This document shows positions 52,037 to 61,190 of a DNA stretch of 64,000 nt, in pieces. Within the stretch, counting starts at the first letter, position 1; each line of letters starts with the position of its first letter. Below the pieces are notes generated by a model. That model worked only from the letters and a program-made list of their open reading frames with translations, did not search any database and was not told where the DNA came from. Position numbers and translations under genes: made by a program. This DNA is from an uncultured Dysosmobacter sp. (GTDB lineage: Bacteria > Bacillota > Clostridia > Oscillospirales > Oscillospiraceae), in contig CAKTIO010000001.1 of NCBI GenBank assembly GCA_934565855.1, positions 433,137 through 497,136 on the forward strand, read 5' to 3'.

Positions 52037-52690
52037 TCATCCTCTCAGGATACATTGCAGCAGCTCCTCCGGCGTGTCTGCCAGAAGCTCCGGCTGCTGC
52101 GCCAGCAGCTCCTCCCGGCTGCGAAAGCCCCAGGTCACGCCGCAGCCGGCAAGCCCGCTGTTGTGGGCGGTCTGGATGTCCACATCGCTGTCGCCCACAT
52201 ACAGCGCCGTTTCCGGCGCAAAGTGAAGCTCCCGCATCAGCGCCAGCAGCCCCGTGGGGTCCGGCTTTGCCGGAACGTCCTTCCGCTTGCCCCGGATGAC
52301 GTCAAACACGCCGGGGAAGAAATGCTCCACGATCTTTCCGCTGAACTCATCCGCCTTGTTGGAGTAAACGGCGAGATGGATGCCGCGGTCCTTCAGCTCC
52401 CGCAGCAGCGCCGGGATGCCGGCGTAGGGCGCGGTCTTATCCAGATTGTGCTGCCCGTAATACTCCGAAAACTGCGACAGCGTGGACATCAGCAGCAGCG
52501 GGCTGCGCTGATCCTCCGGCGAAAAGCGGGAGACCAGATTGGGGATGCCGTGTCCCACCATCCGCTTGAATTCCTCCGTAGAGTGCTGGGGCCAGCCGTT
52601 CTGGCGGCAGACCCAGTTTCCGGCGTCCGCCAGGTCGTCAATGGTATTCAGCAGCGTACCGTCCAGATCGAAGATTACAGTCTGAAGCAT
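52037..52690 (-). CDS. HAD-family phosphatase (phosphoglycolate phosphatase-like)
   Basis: 217 residues, HAD subfamily IA. Motif I is VIFDLDGTLLNT (Asp nucleophile), motif II is in LAVYSNKADE, the Lys lies in VIRGKRKDVPAKPDP, and motif III YVGDSDVDIQTAHNSG binds magnesium. A four-helix cap sits between motifs I and II. The Gph/PgpB-like sequence suggests removal of 2-phosphoglycolate, but HAD specificity cannot be read from the motifs alone. GGGAGGA precedes the ATG. It lies 125 bp downstream of the his operon and may be read through from it. Confidence 0.9.
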   Translation of the reverse strand: MLQTVIFDLDGTLLNTIDDLADAGNWVCRQNGWPQHSTEEFKRMVGHGIPNLVSRFSPEDQRSPLLLMSTLSQFSEYYGQHNLDKTAPYAGIPALLRELKDRGIHLAVYSNKADEFSGKIVEHFFPGVFDVIRGKRKDVPAKPDPTGLLALMRELHFAPETALYVGDSDVDIQTAHNSGLAGCGVTWGFRSREELLAQQPELLADTPEELLQCILRG

Positions 52691-52758
52691 GGTGGTCCTC
52701 CCCCTTTACAGATGTCCCTATTTTACCAGACGCACCCGTTCTGCACAAGCGGCAGACA

Positions 52759-52786
52759 GCACAAAGACGCGGAGCCATCCGCGTCT
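52759..52786 (-). terminator. Possible terminator after the histidine operon
   Basis: AGACGCGGA (52765-52773) pairs with TCCGCGTCT (52778-52786) around a four-base loop. The following T-tract on the minus strand is short (TTGTG), so termination may be partial. Confidence 0.5.
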
Positions 52787-52814
52787 CTGCATCATCAGAA
52801 CAGACGAGACCGCT

Positions 52815-53645
52815 TTACAGCGGCACGGTCCTCCAGCCCTCCAACGTCAGCAGGACGCTCTCCCGGTAGCCAGCCTCCCGCGCCCACGCCGCCGCCTGCT
52901 CATAGCCGTAAACGATGGCGTCCGCCCAGTGGGCGTCCGCTGTGAGGATGACCTGTCCGCCCATCCGCCGCCACTCCCGCAGCAGAAGCTGCGCGGGGTA
53001 GGGCTGCCTGCGGTAGCCCCGGGAGATCGCCCCGGTGTTGATCTCCAGCAGCGTGGCAGCCGGGTCCGCGGCGTGCAGCGCGTCCAGCGCCGCCTGGCGG
53101 TAGTCCCCGCTGTCCTCGTCAAACAGACCTCCGTCGCCGTTCAGCTTGGTGATCAGGTCGATGTGTCCCAGCACCGGCGGTCTTCTTCCCGCCATCTCCG
53201 CCACGTCGGCGTAATACTGCCGGTACACACCCCGGAAATCCCCGTGGAACAGCTCCCGGCAGCAGTCCTCCAGCATCCGCCGGTCCCAGTCCACGCAGTA
53301 ATAGCAGCCGGGACTGCCGCCCCGCAGGTCGTGAACGGAGCCGATCCAGTAGTCCAGTCCCTCCGGCATGGGCTGCTGGGCGCAGCTGTCCCACTCGATG
53401 CCCAGCAGCACCTCCATCCGCCCGGCGTACTCCTGCCGCAGACGCAGGACCTCCTGCTTATAGGGGGTCCAGTCCTCCGGCAGCACGTTGCCCTGGTCCG
53501 CCGGAATGGGTGTGTGGGAGTGTCCGGACGCGCCGAAATACCGCACCCCCGCGGCATATGCCGCCGCCGCCATCTCCGCCAGCGTGCTTTTTCCGTCGCA
53601 GCAGACGGAGTGGGTGTGGATGGAGCAAAGTCCGGGACCGTTCAC
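52815..53645 (-). CDS. Histidinol-phosphatase, PHP family (HisJ-like)
   Basis: 276 residues of the PHP fold: [13 protein letters not shown] (metal-binding HxH near the N-terminus), GHSHT, GIEWD and [11 protein letters not shown] near the end. It converts histidinol-phosphate to histidinol. Its position as the last coupled gene of a his operon that lacks any other phosphatase makes this role likely. The start overlaps the hisI stop by 4 bp (ATGA). Confidence 0.9.
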   Translation of the reverse strand: MNGPGLCSIHTHSVCCDGKSTLAEMAAAAYAAGVRYFGASGHSHTPIPADQGNVLPEDWTPYKQEVLRLRQEYAGRMEVLLGIEWDSCAQQPMPEGLDYWIGSVHDLRGGSPGCYYCVDWDRRMLEDCCRELFHGDFRGVYRQYYADVAEMAGRRPPVLGHIDLITKLNGDGGLFDEDSGDYRQAALDALHAADPAATLLEINTGAISRGYRRQPYPAQLLLREWRRMGGQVILTADAHWADAIVYGYEQAAAWAREAGYRESVLLTLEGWRTVPL

Positions 53646-54277
53646 TGCATCCGCTCCTGCTTTACCTTGTGGTCCACCACATGGCGCTTTTCCAGCTCCC
53701 GGGTCACATCCTCTACAGAAATGCCCATCTGCACCATCAGCACCATGACGTGGTAGGTCAGGTCCGCGATCTCATAAATGGTCTCGTCCCGGTCCTCCTT
53801 CCGGGCGCCGATGATGACCTCCGTACACTCCTCGCCCACCTTTTTCAGGATCTTGTCCAGTCCCTTTTCAAACAGGTAGGTGGTGTAGCTGCCTTCCTTG
53901 GGGTCGGTCTTCCGCCCGCGGATCAGCTGGTACAGCCCCTCGTAGCTGAACGCCTTCAGCTCCTCCGACAGGTAGATGGGCTGGAAAAAGCAGCTCTCCG
54001 CGCCGGTGTGGCAGGCAGGTCCGTCCTTGACCACCTCTACCACCAGCGCGTCGCCGTCGCAGTCCGCCGTGATGGACACCACATGCTGCACGTTTCCGCT
54101 GGTCTCGCCCTTGCGCCACAGCTGCTGGCGGCTGCGGGAGAAAAAGCAGGTGCGCTGCTCGTCAATGGTGATCGCCAGGCTCTCCCGGTTCATATAGGCG
54201 AGGGTCAGGACCTCCTTGGTGTAGTGGTCCTGTACGATTGCGGGGATCAATCCCCTTTCATCAAATTTCAATTCCAT
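53642..54277 (-). CDS. hisI: Bifunctional phosphoribosyl-AMP cyclohydrolase/-ATP pyrophosphatase
   Basis: 211 residues, HisIE. The N-terminal HisI domain has [27 protein letters not shown] and [10 protein letters not shown] with zinc-binding Cys residues ([11 protein letters not shown]). The C-terminal HisE helical domain (about 115-200) has [33 protein letters not shown] and [13 protein letters not shown]. Steps 2 and 3 of histidine synthesis. Coupled by ATGA to the downstream phosphatase gene. Confidence 0.95.
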   Translation of the reverse strand: MELKFDERGLIPAIVQDHYTKEVLTLAYMNRESLAITIDEQRTCFFSRSRQQLWRKGETSGNVQHVVSITADCDGDALVVEVVKDGPACHTGAESCFFQPIYLSEELKAFSYEGLYQLIRGRKTDPKEGSYTTYLFEKGLDKILKKVGEECTEVIIGARKEDRDETIYEIADLTYHVMVLMVQMGISVEDVTRELEKRHVVDHKVKQERMQ

Positions 54278-54310
54278 AAGTCACGCTTCCTCCTGTTGTA
54301 TCCGCGGCGC

Positions 54311-55066
54311 TTACAGCCGCATTTCCACGCCGTTCTCCCGCAGATAGGTCTTCAGCTCCCGGATCTCCACCTGCCGGGTGTGGAAGATGGACGCCGCCAA
54401 TCCGGCGTCGATGCCGGGGTGGGTGAACAGCTCTGCAAAGTCCTCTTTTTTTCCGGCGCCGCCGCTGGCGACAATGGGCACCTGCACCCGGGACGCCAGC
54501 GCGTCCAGCATTTCCAAGTCAAAGCCCTGCTTCACGCCGTCGGTGTCGATGGAGTTCAGCACGATCTCGCCCGCGCCGCTTTCCACGCCGCGGCGCGCCC
54601 AGTCCAGGGCGTCAATGCCGGTATCCTCCCGTCCGCCCTTGGCAAACAGGCGGAACTGCCCATCCACCCGCTTTACGTCCATGGACAGCACCACGCACTG
54701 GTCGCCGTACTTCCGGGCGGCTTCTCCGATGAGTCCCGGGTCGGCAATGGCGCCGGAGTTGACGGACACCTTGTCCGCCCCGCACTTGAGCACCCGGTCA
54801 AAGTCCTCCACCGTGCGGATGCCGCCGCCCACCGTCAGGGGAATGAAGATCTCGCCAGCCACCCGCCGCAGGATGTCCGTAAACAGGGCGCGCCCCTCGT
54901 AGGAGGCGGTGATGTCGTAAAACACCAGCTCGTCCGCACCGGAGAGGTTGTAAAACCGCGCCATCTCCACCGGGTCCGCCATGTCCCGCAGACCCTCAAA
55001 ATTGGTTCCCTTCACCACCCGTCCGTCCCGGACGTCCAGGCAGGGAATGATTCGTTTTGCCAGCAT
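54311..55066 (-). CDS. hisF: Imidazole glycerol phosphate synthase subunit HisF
   Basis: 251 residues, a (beta/alpha)8 barrel. LAKRIIPCLDVRDGRVVKGTNF at the N-terminus with the catalytic Asp, VGGGIRTVEDFDRVLKCGADKVS, then SIDTDGVKQGFD and ASGGAGKKEDF complete the phosphate sites. Uses ammonia from HisH to make IGP and AICAR. GGAGGA precedes the ATG. Confidence 0.96.
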   Translation of the reverse strand: MLAKRIIPCLDVRDGRVVKGTNFEGLRDMADPVEMARFYNLSGADELVFYDITASYEGRALFTDILRRVAGEIFIPLTVGGGIRTVEDFDRVLKCGADKVSVNSGAIADPGLIGEAARKYGDQCVVLSMDVKRVDGQFRLFAKGGREDTGIDALDWARRGVESGAGEIVLNSIDTDGVKQGFDLEMLDALASRVQVPIVASGGAGKKEDFAELFTHPGIDAGLAASIFHTRQVEIRELKTYLRENGVEMRL

Positions 55067-55085
55067 ACGGCTCCTCCTTCCCGCG

Positions 55086-55844
55086 TCAGAGCAGCAACGG
55101 CTGGTCCTCGGTCTCGTCCCGGACGTCTCCGGCTTCCCTCAGACACATGCCCAGATCCAACTGCCCGTCGTACACCGCCTTGCCGAGAATGGCGGCGGAA
55201 ACGCCCATATCCGTCAGCTCCCGGATTTCCCGGACGGAGGAGATGCCGCCGGACGCCACGATGCTCAGCCCGTCCAGCTCCACCAGCCTCCGGTATGCCT
55301 CCAAATTGGTGCCGGACAGCGTGCCGTCCCGGCTGATGTCCGTGTAGATTACCGTCTTCACGCCCGCGTCCCGCAGGCGGCGGCAGAAGGCAAAGCCCTC
55401 CTCCCGGCTGGTCTCCAGCCAGCCGTGGGTGGCTACCATTCCGTCCCGGGCGTCCACGCCCACGGCAAGCCTTTCGCCGTAGCGCGCCGCCATCCGCTCC
55501 GTAAGGGCGAAGTCCTCCACAGCGGCGGTGCCCAGGATCACCCGGTCTACCCCCATGTCCAGATACCGGCGGACGGTGTCCTCGTCCCGGATGCCGCCGC
55601 CCACCTCGATGAACAGGTGTCCCTGCCGGACCAGCGCCTCGATCTCCACAAGGTTGGCGTCGCCGGGATGCCCCAGCTTCGCGCCGTCCAGATCCACCAC
55701 ATGCAGGTTTCTGGCGCCGGCGCGGATGAACCGCCGCGCCACCCCGCAGGGCTGGGCGGAATAAACCGTCATTTTATCGTAATCGCCCTGGGTCAGCCGG
55801 ACAGCCCGTCCGTCCCGCAGGTCGATGGCTGGAAAAATCTGCAT
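55086..55844 (-). CDS. hisA: HisA isomerase
   Basis: 252 residues, the half-barrel-repeat isomerase ProFAR to PRFAR. MQIFPAIDLRDGRAVRLTQGDY at the N-terminus with the catalytic Asp, VGGGIRDEDTVRRYLDMGVDRV, then YTDISRDGTLSGTN with the second Asp and VASGGISSVREI. Between hisH and hisF, as in most his operons. Confidence 0.96.
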   Translation of the reverse strand: MQIFPAIDLRDGRAVRLTQGDYDKMTVYSAQPCGVARRFIRAGARNLHVVDLDGAKLGHPGDANLVEIEALVRQGHLFIEVGGGIRDEDTVRRYLDMGVDRVILGTAAVEDFALTERMAARYGERLAVGVDARDGMVATHGWLETSREEGFAFCRRLRDAGVKTVIYTDISRDGTLSGTNLEAYRRLVELDGLSIVASGGISSVREIRELTDMGVSAAILGKAVYDGQLDLGMCLREAGDVRDETEDQPLLL

Positions 55845-55856
55845 AATCCCTCTCCT

Positions 55857-56468
55857 TTACAGTTCGCTGAACGCCTTCAGCAGCCGCAGCCCGGCGTCTC
55901 CGGATTTTTCCGGGTGGAACTGCGTTCCGTATACCTGTCCGCTGCGGACCACGCCGGTCACCGCCACATTGCCGTATTGGGAGGTGCCAAGGGTGGACGC
56001 CGCGCAGCCCTTTGCGTAGAAGCTGTGGACGTAGTACACATATTCTCCGTTTTTGAAATACTGGAACAGGGGGTCGTCCCGCTGAAGCTGCAGGCTGTTC
56101 CAGCCCATGTGCGGCACCTTCAGCGCCGGGTCGGACAGGTCCTGCCGCAGGTCCGCCACCTCGCCGGAGACCAGCCCCAGTCCGGCATGCTCGCCATATT
56201 CCATGCTGCGGTCAAACAGCAGCTGCATGCCCAGGCAGATACCCAGCAGCGGCTTCCTCCGCGCCTCCTCCCGCAGCACCGGCACCAGTCCGGTGGCGTC
56301 CAGCTTCGCCCGGGCGTCTCCGAAGGCGCCCACGCCCGGCAGAATGATGCGGTCCGCCGCCCGCAGGTCCGCCGCCCGCGGGGTCACAAGGCTCTCCAAG
56401 CCCAGCGCCTTCAGGCTGGAGGACAGGGAAAACAGGTTTCCCACTCCGTAATCTACGATCGCGATCAT
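55857..56468 (-). CDS. hisH: Imidazole glycerol phosphate synthase subunit HisH
   Basis: 203 residues, class I glutamine amidotransferase. IAIVDYGVGNLFSLSSSLKALG, GVGAFGDA, and the catalytic Cys in PLLGICLGMQLLF; His-Glu in GTQFHPEKSG. Delivers ammonia to HisF. Two bases separate it from hisB. Confidence 0.96.
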   Translation of the reverse strand: MIAIVDYGVGNLFSLSSSLKALGLESLVTPRAADLRAADRIILPGVGAFGDARAKLDATGLVPVLREEARRKPLLGICLGMQLLFDRSMEYGEHAGLGLVSGEVADLRQDLSDPALKVPHMGWNSLQLQRDDPLFQYFKNGEYVYYVHSFYAKGCAASTLGTSQYGNVAVTGVVRSGQVYGTQFHPEKSGDAGLRLLKAFSEL

Positions 56469-56470
56469 GC

Positions 56471-57058
56471 TTACAAAACTCCTTTGGTACTGGGGATCTC
56501 GTCCCGGTGCTTCTCATCCATGGACACCGCCATTTTCAGCGTCCTGCCCATGCCCTTGAATACCGCCTCCAGAATATGGTGGGTGTTCTCTCCCGCCAGC
56601 TGGCGGATGTGGATGGAGGAGGGGCAGTTGCGCACAAAGCCCAGCCAGAATTCCTTCGCCAGCTCCGTGTCAAAGCTGCCCACCTTGGCGGCGGGCAGCT
56701 CCACCGCCCAGCCCAGATAGTCCCTGCCGGACAGGTCACAGGCGCACAGCACCAGCGTCTCGTCCATCGGCAGCAGGAACTGCCCGTACCGGGTGATGCC
56801 CCGCTTGTCTCCCAGCGCCCGGGAAAACGCCTGCCCCAGGGCAATGCCGATGTCCTCCACGCTGTGGTGGTCGTCCACCTGGGTGTCGCCCCGGCACTCC
56901 AGCGTCAGGTCAAAATCTCCGTGGCGGGCAAACAGCTCCAGCATGTGGTCCAGAAAGCCGCAGCCGGAGCGGATGTCCGCCCTGCCCGTACCGTCCAGCG
57001 CCAGCGTCAGCCGGATGTCCGTCTCATTGGTCATTCTCTGCAAAACAGCCTCTCGCAT
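56471..57058 (-). CDS. hisB: Imidazoleglycerol-phosphate dehydratase
   Basis: 195 residues, monofunctional HisB. Metal-binding His motifs FLDHMLELFARHGDFD and DDHHSVEDIGIALGQAF, and AGENTHHILEAVFKGMGR near the C-terminus. No N-terminal HAD domain is fused, so histidinol-phosphate phosphatase activity must come from another protein, here the PHP gene. Confidence 0.96.
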   Translation of the reverse strand: MREAVLQRMTNETDIRLTLALDGTGRADIRSGCGFLDHMLELFARHGDFDLTLECRGDTQVDDHHSVEDIGIALGQAFSRALGDKRGITRYGQFLLPMDETLVLCACDLSGRDYLGWAVELPAAKVGSFDTELAKEFWLGFVRNCPSSIHIRQLAGENTHHILEAVFKGMGRTLKMAVSMDEKHRDEIPSTKGVL

Positions 57059-57070
57059 CCTGCCGCCTCC

Positions 57071-58138
57071 TTATCCTTCCTCCAGCAGCCGGGAGACCTC
57101 ATCCACCAGCGACACCATCTGCTCCAGCGAGCCAATGGTGATGCGGCAGTAGTCCGAGATCCGCTCCGGCGCGTCAAAGTGCCGCACCAGAATTCCATTC
57201 TCCTTCAGGCGGCGGTACAGCTCTCCACCCGGCATCCGGTCCGTTTTGGCAAAAATGAAGTTCGCGCTGCTGGGCAGCACAGTAAAGCCCAGCGCCTTCA
57301 GCTCCCGCACGGTCCACTCCCGGTTCTGCACCACCGTGGACACGCACTGCTGGAAATACGCCTCGTCCTCCATCGCCGCCGCGCCGGCGATGATGCTCAG
57401 CCGGTTGACGTTGTAGGGGTTGAAGCTGTACTTCACCCGGTTCAGTCCGGCGATCAGCTCCGGGCTGCCCATGGCAAAGCCGATGCGCCCGCCCGCCAGA
57501 GAGCGGCTCTTGGAAAAGGTCTGCACTACCAGCAGGTTGTCGTACCGGTACAGCAGCGGCACGCAGCTCTCGCCGCCGAAGTCCACATACGCTTCGTCCA
57601 CGATGACCACCCGGTCGGGGTTCGCGTCCAGCAGCCGCTGGATCTCGGACCGGGGCAGCGCCATGCCCGTGGGGGCGTTGGGATTGGCAATGAGGATGGT
57701 CTCCGGCACATCCATATAGTCCTCCACGGCGATGCGGAAATCCTCCCGCAGGGGGATGATCCGGGCGTCCAGTCCGTAATACTGCACCCAGACCCTGTAG
57801 AAGCCGTAGGTGATGTCCGCCGTGGCAATGCCCCTACCCTCGCCGCAGAAGGCGCGGAAGGCAAAGGACAGCAGCTCGTCCGACCCGTTGCCGGAGATCA
57901 CCTGCTCCGGCTTCAGCTCATAGCGCCGGGCAATGGCTTCATTCAGCCGGGCGCAGGCGGGGTCCGAGTAGAGGTTCAGCTTCAAAAGCTCCGCCCGGCT
58001 CAGCGCCTTCAGCACCCGGGGGGACGGGGGAAACGGGCTTTCGTTGGTGTTCAGCTTGGTGTAGGGAATGTCCTGCGGCTGCTCGCCGGGGGTATACGGC
58101 TCCAGCACGGCGGCTTCCCGGGAAAGAAAACGGCTCAT
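57071..58138 (-). CDS. hisC: Histidinol-phosphate aminotransferase
   Basis: 355 residues, PLP fold type I. TKLNTNESPFPPSP, SGNGSDELL, ANPNAPTG, VDEAYVDFGG, and the PLP Lys in TFSKSRSLAGGRIGFAMG. The ATG at 58138 overlaps the hisD stop (ATGA), giving the normal family start; the frame continues upstream but inside hisD. Confidence 0.95.
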   Translation of the reverse strand: MSRFLSREAAVLEPYTPGEQPQDIPYTKLNTNESPFPPSPRVLKALSRAELLKLNLYSDPACARLNEAIARRYELKPEQVISGNGSDELLSFAFRAFCGEGRGIATADITYGFYRVWVQYYGLDARIIPLREDFRIAVEDYMDVPETILIANPNAPTGMALPRSEIQRLLDANPDRVVIVDEAYVDFGGESCVPLLYRYDNLLVVQTFSKSRSLAGGRIGFAMGSPELIAGLNRVKYSFNPYNVNRLSIIAGAAAMEDEAYFQQCVSTVVQNREWTVRELKALGFTVLPSSANFIFAKTDRMPGGELYRRLKENGILVRHFDAPERISDYCRITIGSLEQMVSLVDEVSRLLEEG

Positions 58139-59436
58139 AGGGCACCTCCTGTTTTTTTGGCGGCTTCCGTCCGGATGGTCACGCTGCGGGCGTGGGCGTG
58201 CAGCCCCTCCTGCTCGGCAAATGCCGCGATCTGCGCGGCTTCCTGCGCCAGCGCCTCCGGAGAATAGTAGAGAAAGCTGGATTTTTTCACATAGTCGTCC
58301 ACGCTGAGGGGGCTGGAAAACCGCGCCGTGCCGGAGGTGGGCAGCGTGTGGTTGGGTCCGGCGAAATAGTCGCCCAGCGCCTCGGGGACGTGGCGTCCCA
58401 AAAAGATGCTTCCGGCGTTGCGGACCCGCGCCAGCATGGCGAAGGGGTCCTCCACGCACAGCTCCAGATGCTCCGGCGCGATGGCGTTCACCGCCTCCAG
58501 CGCATCGTCCCAGTTCTCCGTGACGATGATCTTTCCGTTGTCCTCGATGGACGCCCGGGCGATGTCCCGGCGGGGCAGCTGCTCCAGCTGGACCTCCAGC
58601 TCCGCCTGCACCGCCTGCGCCAGAAACTGGCTGTTGGTCACCAGCACGGCGGTCGCCAGCCGGTCATGCTCCGCCTGGGACAGCATGTCCGCCGCCACCC
58701 ATGCCGGGTCGCACTGCTCATCCGCCAGCACCAGGATCTCGCTGGGACCCGCGATCATGTCGATGTCCACCAGACCGTAAACCTTGCGCTTTGCCGTGGC
58801 GACATAGATGCCGCCGGGACCCACCACCTTGTCCACCCGGGGAATACTCTCCGTGCCGTATGCCAGCGCCGCCACCGCCTGTGCGCCGCCGCACTTGAAG
58901 ATCCGGGTCACACCGGCGATCCGGGCAGCCACCAGCGCCTGCGGGCTAATGGAGCCGTCCTTCGCCGGGGGCGTGACCATGACGATCTCCTTCACACCGG
59001 CGATCTTCGCCGGAATGACGTCCATCAGCACGGTGGAGGGAAACGCCGTGGGCGTTCCCGGCACGCACACACCCACCCGTTCAATGGGGGTGTAGCGCTG
59101 CCCCATCACCGCACCGTTTTCCCTTGTCAGCACAAAATTCTGATGGACCTGCTTTTCGTGAAACTCCCGGATGTGCGCCGCCGCAGTCTCCAGAATGCGG
59201 CGGAACTCCGGGTCCACTGCCCGGTCCGCCGCGTCCAGCTCCTCCTGCGTGACCTGGAGCCGCTCCAGCGCCGCGCCGTCAAGCTGCCGGGTGTATTCCA
59301 GCAGCGCCGCGTCTCCCCCGGTCCGCACCCGGCTCAAAATCGCGTCCACCGTAGCGGAGACGTCCTCCTCCGCCCGGATGTCCCGGTTCAGGATCTCCTC
59401 CCGGGAGATCTCGTTAAAATGCAAGATCCGGATCAT
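58135..59436 (-). CDS. hisD: Histidinol dehydrogenase
   Basis: 433 residues. Zinc enzyme that oxidises histidinol to histidine in two steps. Typical blocks are YTPIERVGVCVPGTPTAFPS, GGAQAVAALAYGTESIPRVDKVVGPGGIYV, AGPSEILVLAD, and APEHLELCVEDP with catalytic Glu-His, then SDYFAGPNHTLPTSGTARFSS-like region near the end. Coupled to hisZG (ATGA at 59433-59436) and hisC. Confidence 0.96.
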   Translation of the reverse strand: MIRILHFNEISREEILNRDIRAEEDVSATVDAILSRVRTGGDAALLEYTRQLDGAALERLQVTQEELDAADRAVDPEFRRILETAAAHIREFHEKQVHQNFVLTRENGAVMGQRYTPIERVGVCVPGTPTAFPSTVLMDVIPAKIAGVKEIVMVTPPAKDGSISPQALVAARIAGVTRIFKCGGAQAVAALAYGTESIPRVDKVVGPGGIYVATAKRKVYGLVDIDMIAGPSEILVLADEQCDPAWVAADMLSQAEHDRLATAVLVTNSQFLAQAVQAELEVQLEQLPRRDIARASIEDNGKIIVTENWDDALEAVNAIAPEHLELCVEDPFAMLARVRNAGSIFLGRHVPEALGDYFAGPNHTLPTSGTARFSSPLSVDDYVKKSSFLYYSPEALAQEAAQIAAFAEQEGLHAHARSVTIRTEAAKKTGGAL

Positions 59437-61025
59437 TTCTCCGTCACCTCCGTCAGCTTTTTCAGCAGCGTCTGGATCTCCTGCTTCTTAAACTGGAAGC
59501 TTGCCTTGTTGGCAATGAACCGCGCCGAGATGGGCATGAACTCCGTCAGCACCTTCAGGTGGTTTTCCCGCAGGGTGGTGCCGGTCTCCACAATGTCCAC
59601 GATCACGTCGCTGAGCCCCAGAATGGGTGCCAGCTCGATGGAGCCGTTCAGCTTGATGATGTCGATGTCCCGTCCCTGGGCGGCGTAATACGCCTTTGCG
59701 ATGTTGACGAACTTGGTCGCCACCCGCAGTGCCCGGCTGAGGTCCTCCTGGAAGTCCTCCGGTCCCGCCACGCACATCCGGCACCTGCCCAATCCGGTGT
59801 CCAGCAGCTCGTAAACGTCCGCGCCGGATTCCTCCAGAATGTCCTTGCCCACGATGCCGATATCCGCCGCGCCGTGCTCCACATAGATCGCCACGTCGCT
59901 GGGCTTCACCAGGAAATAGCGGATGCCCGCCTCCCGGTTCTCCACCACCAGCTTGCGGGTGTCGTTGTAATTTTCCGGACAGCCGTAGCCCACGCCCGCC
60001 AGCAGGTTGTATACCTTGTCGCCCAGGCGTCCCTTGGGCAGCGCCACGTTCAGCATGACCTTCTCCGCCGGAGCGCCGCTTTCCACCGGGGCGGCGGGGG
60101 CGTTCAGCCGCTCCATCTCGTCCAGATACAGCGCAAAGCCCACTGCCTTGGCGCCGGGGGTGAACTTGTCCACCAGCGGGTCATAGCGCCCGCCCTTCAG
60201 CACGGCTCTGGGCAGCCCCGCCAGATAGCCCTGGATCACCAGTCCGTTGTAATAGTCGATGTCGTTGACCAGCGACAGGTCCAGCCGCAGGGACGCGGTC
60301 CTTCCCGCCTGCGCCAGCGCGGTGCAGATGTCCCGCAGCTCCGTCAGCGCGGTGCCCATGCCGGCGTTCAGCGCCAGCGGCTCCGCCGCGAACAGCACCT
60401 CCTCCCACTCGCCGGAAAGCTCCGTCAGGCGGCACAGAGCGTCCGTCCCCTGCCGGGACAGCCCGGACTGGGCGGCAAGCTTCTGCAGCTCGTGGGTATT
60501 CTTGTTGCGGATGCACCCCAGCAGCAGGTGCCGGGTCCCCTCCGGCGCACCCACCGCGTCCAGCAGCCCCGTGACAAAGCCCATGTGGGAAAGCTCCACC
60601 ACGCTGTCCGCCCCGGTGATCGCCAGCGAGTCGATGGCAAGAGAGACCACCTGCACCATCTCCGCGCAGTCCACCGCGCCGATGCACTCCAGTCCCATCT
60701 GGCTGATCTCCTTGAAGGTGTGGCTCTCCAGGCTGGGGCGGTAGACGTTCTCCGAGTAATAGCAGCGCTCGCAGCTGCCCGGCGCGGGCTGCACGTTCTT
60801 GGCGATGGACAGCGTGACGTCCGGCTTCAGCGCCAGCAGCCGCCCGTCCAGATCCGTAAAGGTGATGACCTGCTCAGAGCTGAGAAAGCTGCGGTTTTCC
60901 TGATACAGCCCGTACTCCTCAAAGCGTCCCATATGGTATTTCCGATAGCCCGCCTGCTCGTACAGCACGCGCAGCTGCAATGCCGCCCGCTCCTGGGGCT
61001 TTAAAATTTCCAGATTCAGTTCCAT
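59433..61025 (-). CDS. hisG: HisZ-HisG fusion: ATP phosphoribosyltransferase
   Basis: 530 residues in one unbroken frame. Residues 1 to about 315 are HisZ, the histidyl-tRNA-synthetase-like regulatory subunit (LQLRVLYEQAGYRKY, LKPDVTLSIAKN, ERCYYSENVYRPSLE, DYYNGLVIQGYLAGLPRAVL). From about 322 comes short-form HisG (MLNVALPKGRLGDKVY, DVAIYVEHGAADIGIVGKD, DIVETGTTLRENHLKV), lacking the C-terminal allosteric domain of long HisG. Short HisG normally needs a separate HisZ; here they are joined by a Pro/Ala-rich linker. It catalyses the first, feedback-inhibited step. First gene of the operon. Confidence 0.93.
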   Translation of the reverse strand: MELNLEILKPQERAALQLRVLYEQAGYRKYHMGRFEEYGLYQENRSFLSSEQVITFTDLDGRLLALKPDVTLSIAKNVQPAPGSCERCYYSENVYRPSLESHTFKEISQMGLECIGAVDCAEMVQVVSLAIDSLAITGADSVVELSHMGFVTGLLDAVGAPEGTRHLLLGCIRNKNTHELQKLAAQSGLSRQGTDALCRLTELSGEWEEVLFAAEPLALNAGMGTALTELRDICTALAQAGRTASLRLDLSLVNDIDYYNGLVIQGYLAGLPRAVLKGGRYDPLVDKFTPGAKAVGFALYLDEMERLNAPAAPVESGAPAEKVMLNVALPKGRLGDKVYNLLAGVGYGCPENYNDTRKLVVENREAGIRYFLVKPSDVAIYVEHGAADIGIVGKDILEESGADVYELLDTGLGRCRMCVAGPEDFQEDLSRALRVATKFVNIAKAYYAAQGRDIDIIKLNGSIELAPILGLSDVIVDIVETGTTLRENHLKVLTEFMPISARFIANKASFQFKKQEIQTLLKKLTEVTEK

Positions 61026-61085
61026 ACTGCATCCTCCGTTGCAGGGCTATGTCCCGTGTTATGATGCTTTAGTTTACTTTATTTT

Positions 61086-61107
61086 ATTAGCAAAGTAAAG
61101 TGCTAAT
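61086..61107. promoter_or_regulatory. Palindrome upstream of the histidine operon
   Basis: ATTAGCA-N8-TGCTAAT, about 60-80 bp before the hisZG start in an AT-rich leader. It is a plausible operator for a his-operon repressor such as the TrpR-like HisR/YerC of Firmicutes; the binding protein is an inference. Confidence 0.5.
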
Positions 61108-61190
61108 TCGATAATTGAACAGATTCTTCGTTTTGCACAAAAAGCAGCGGCTCCGCTCTTCTCCCTCCGGCATTTTCCCAATGCCCTCCG

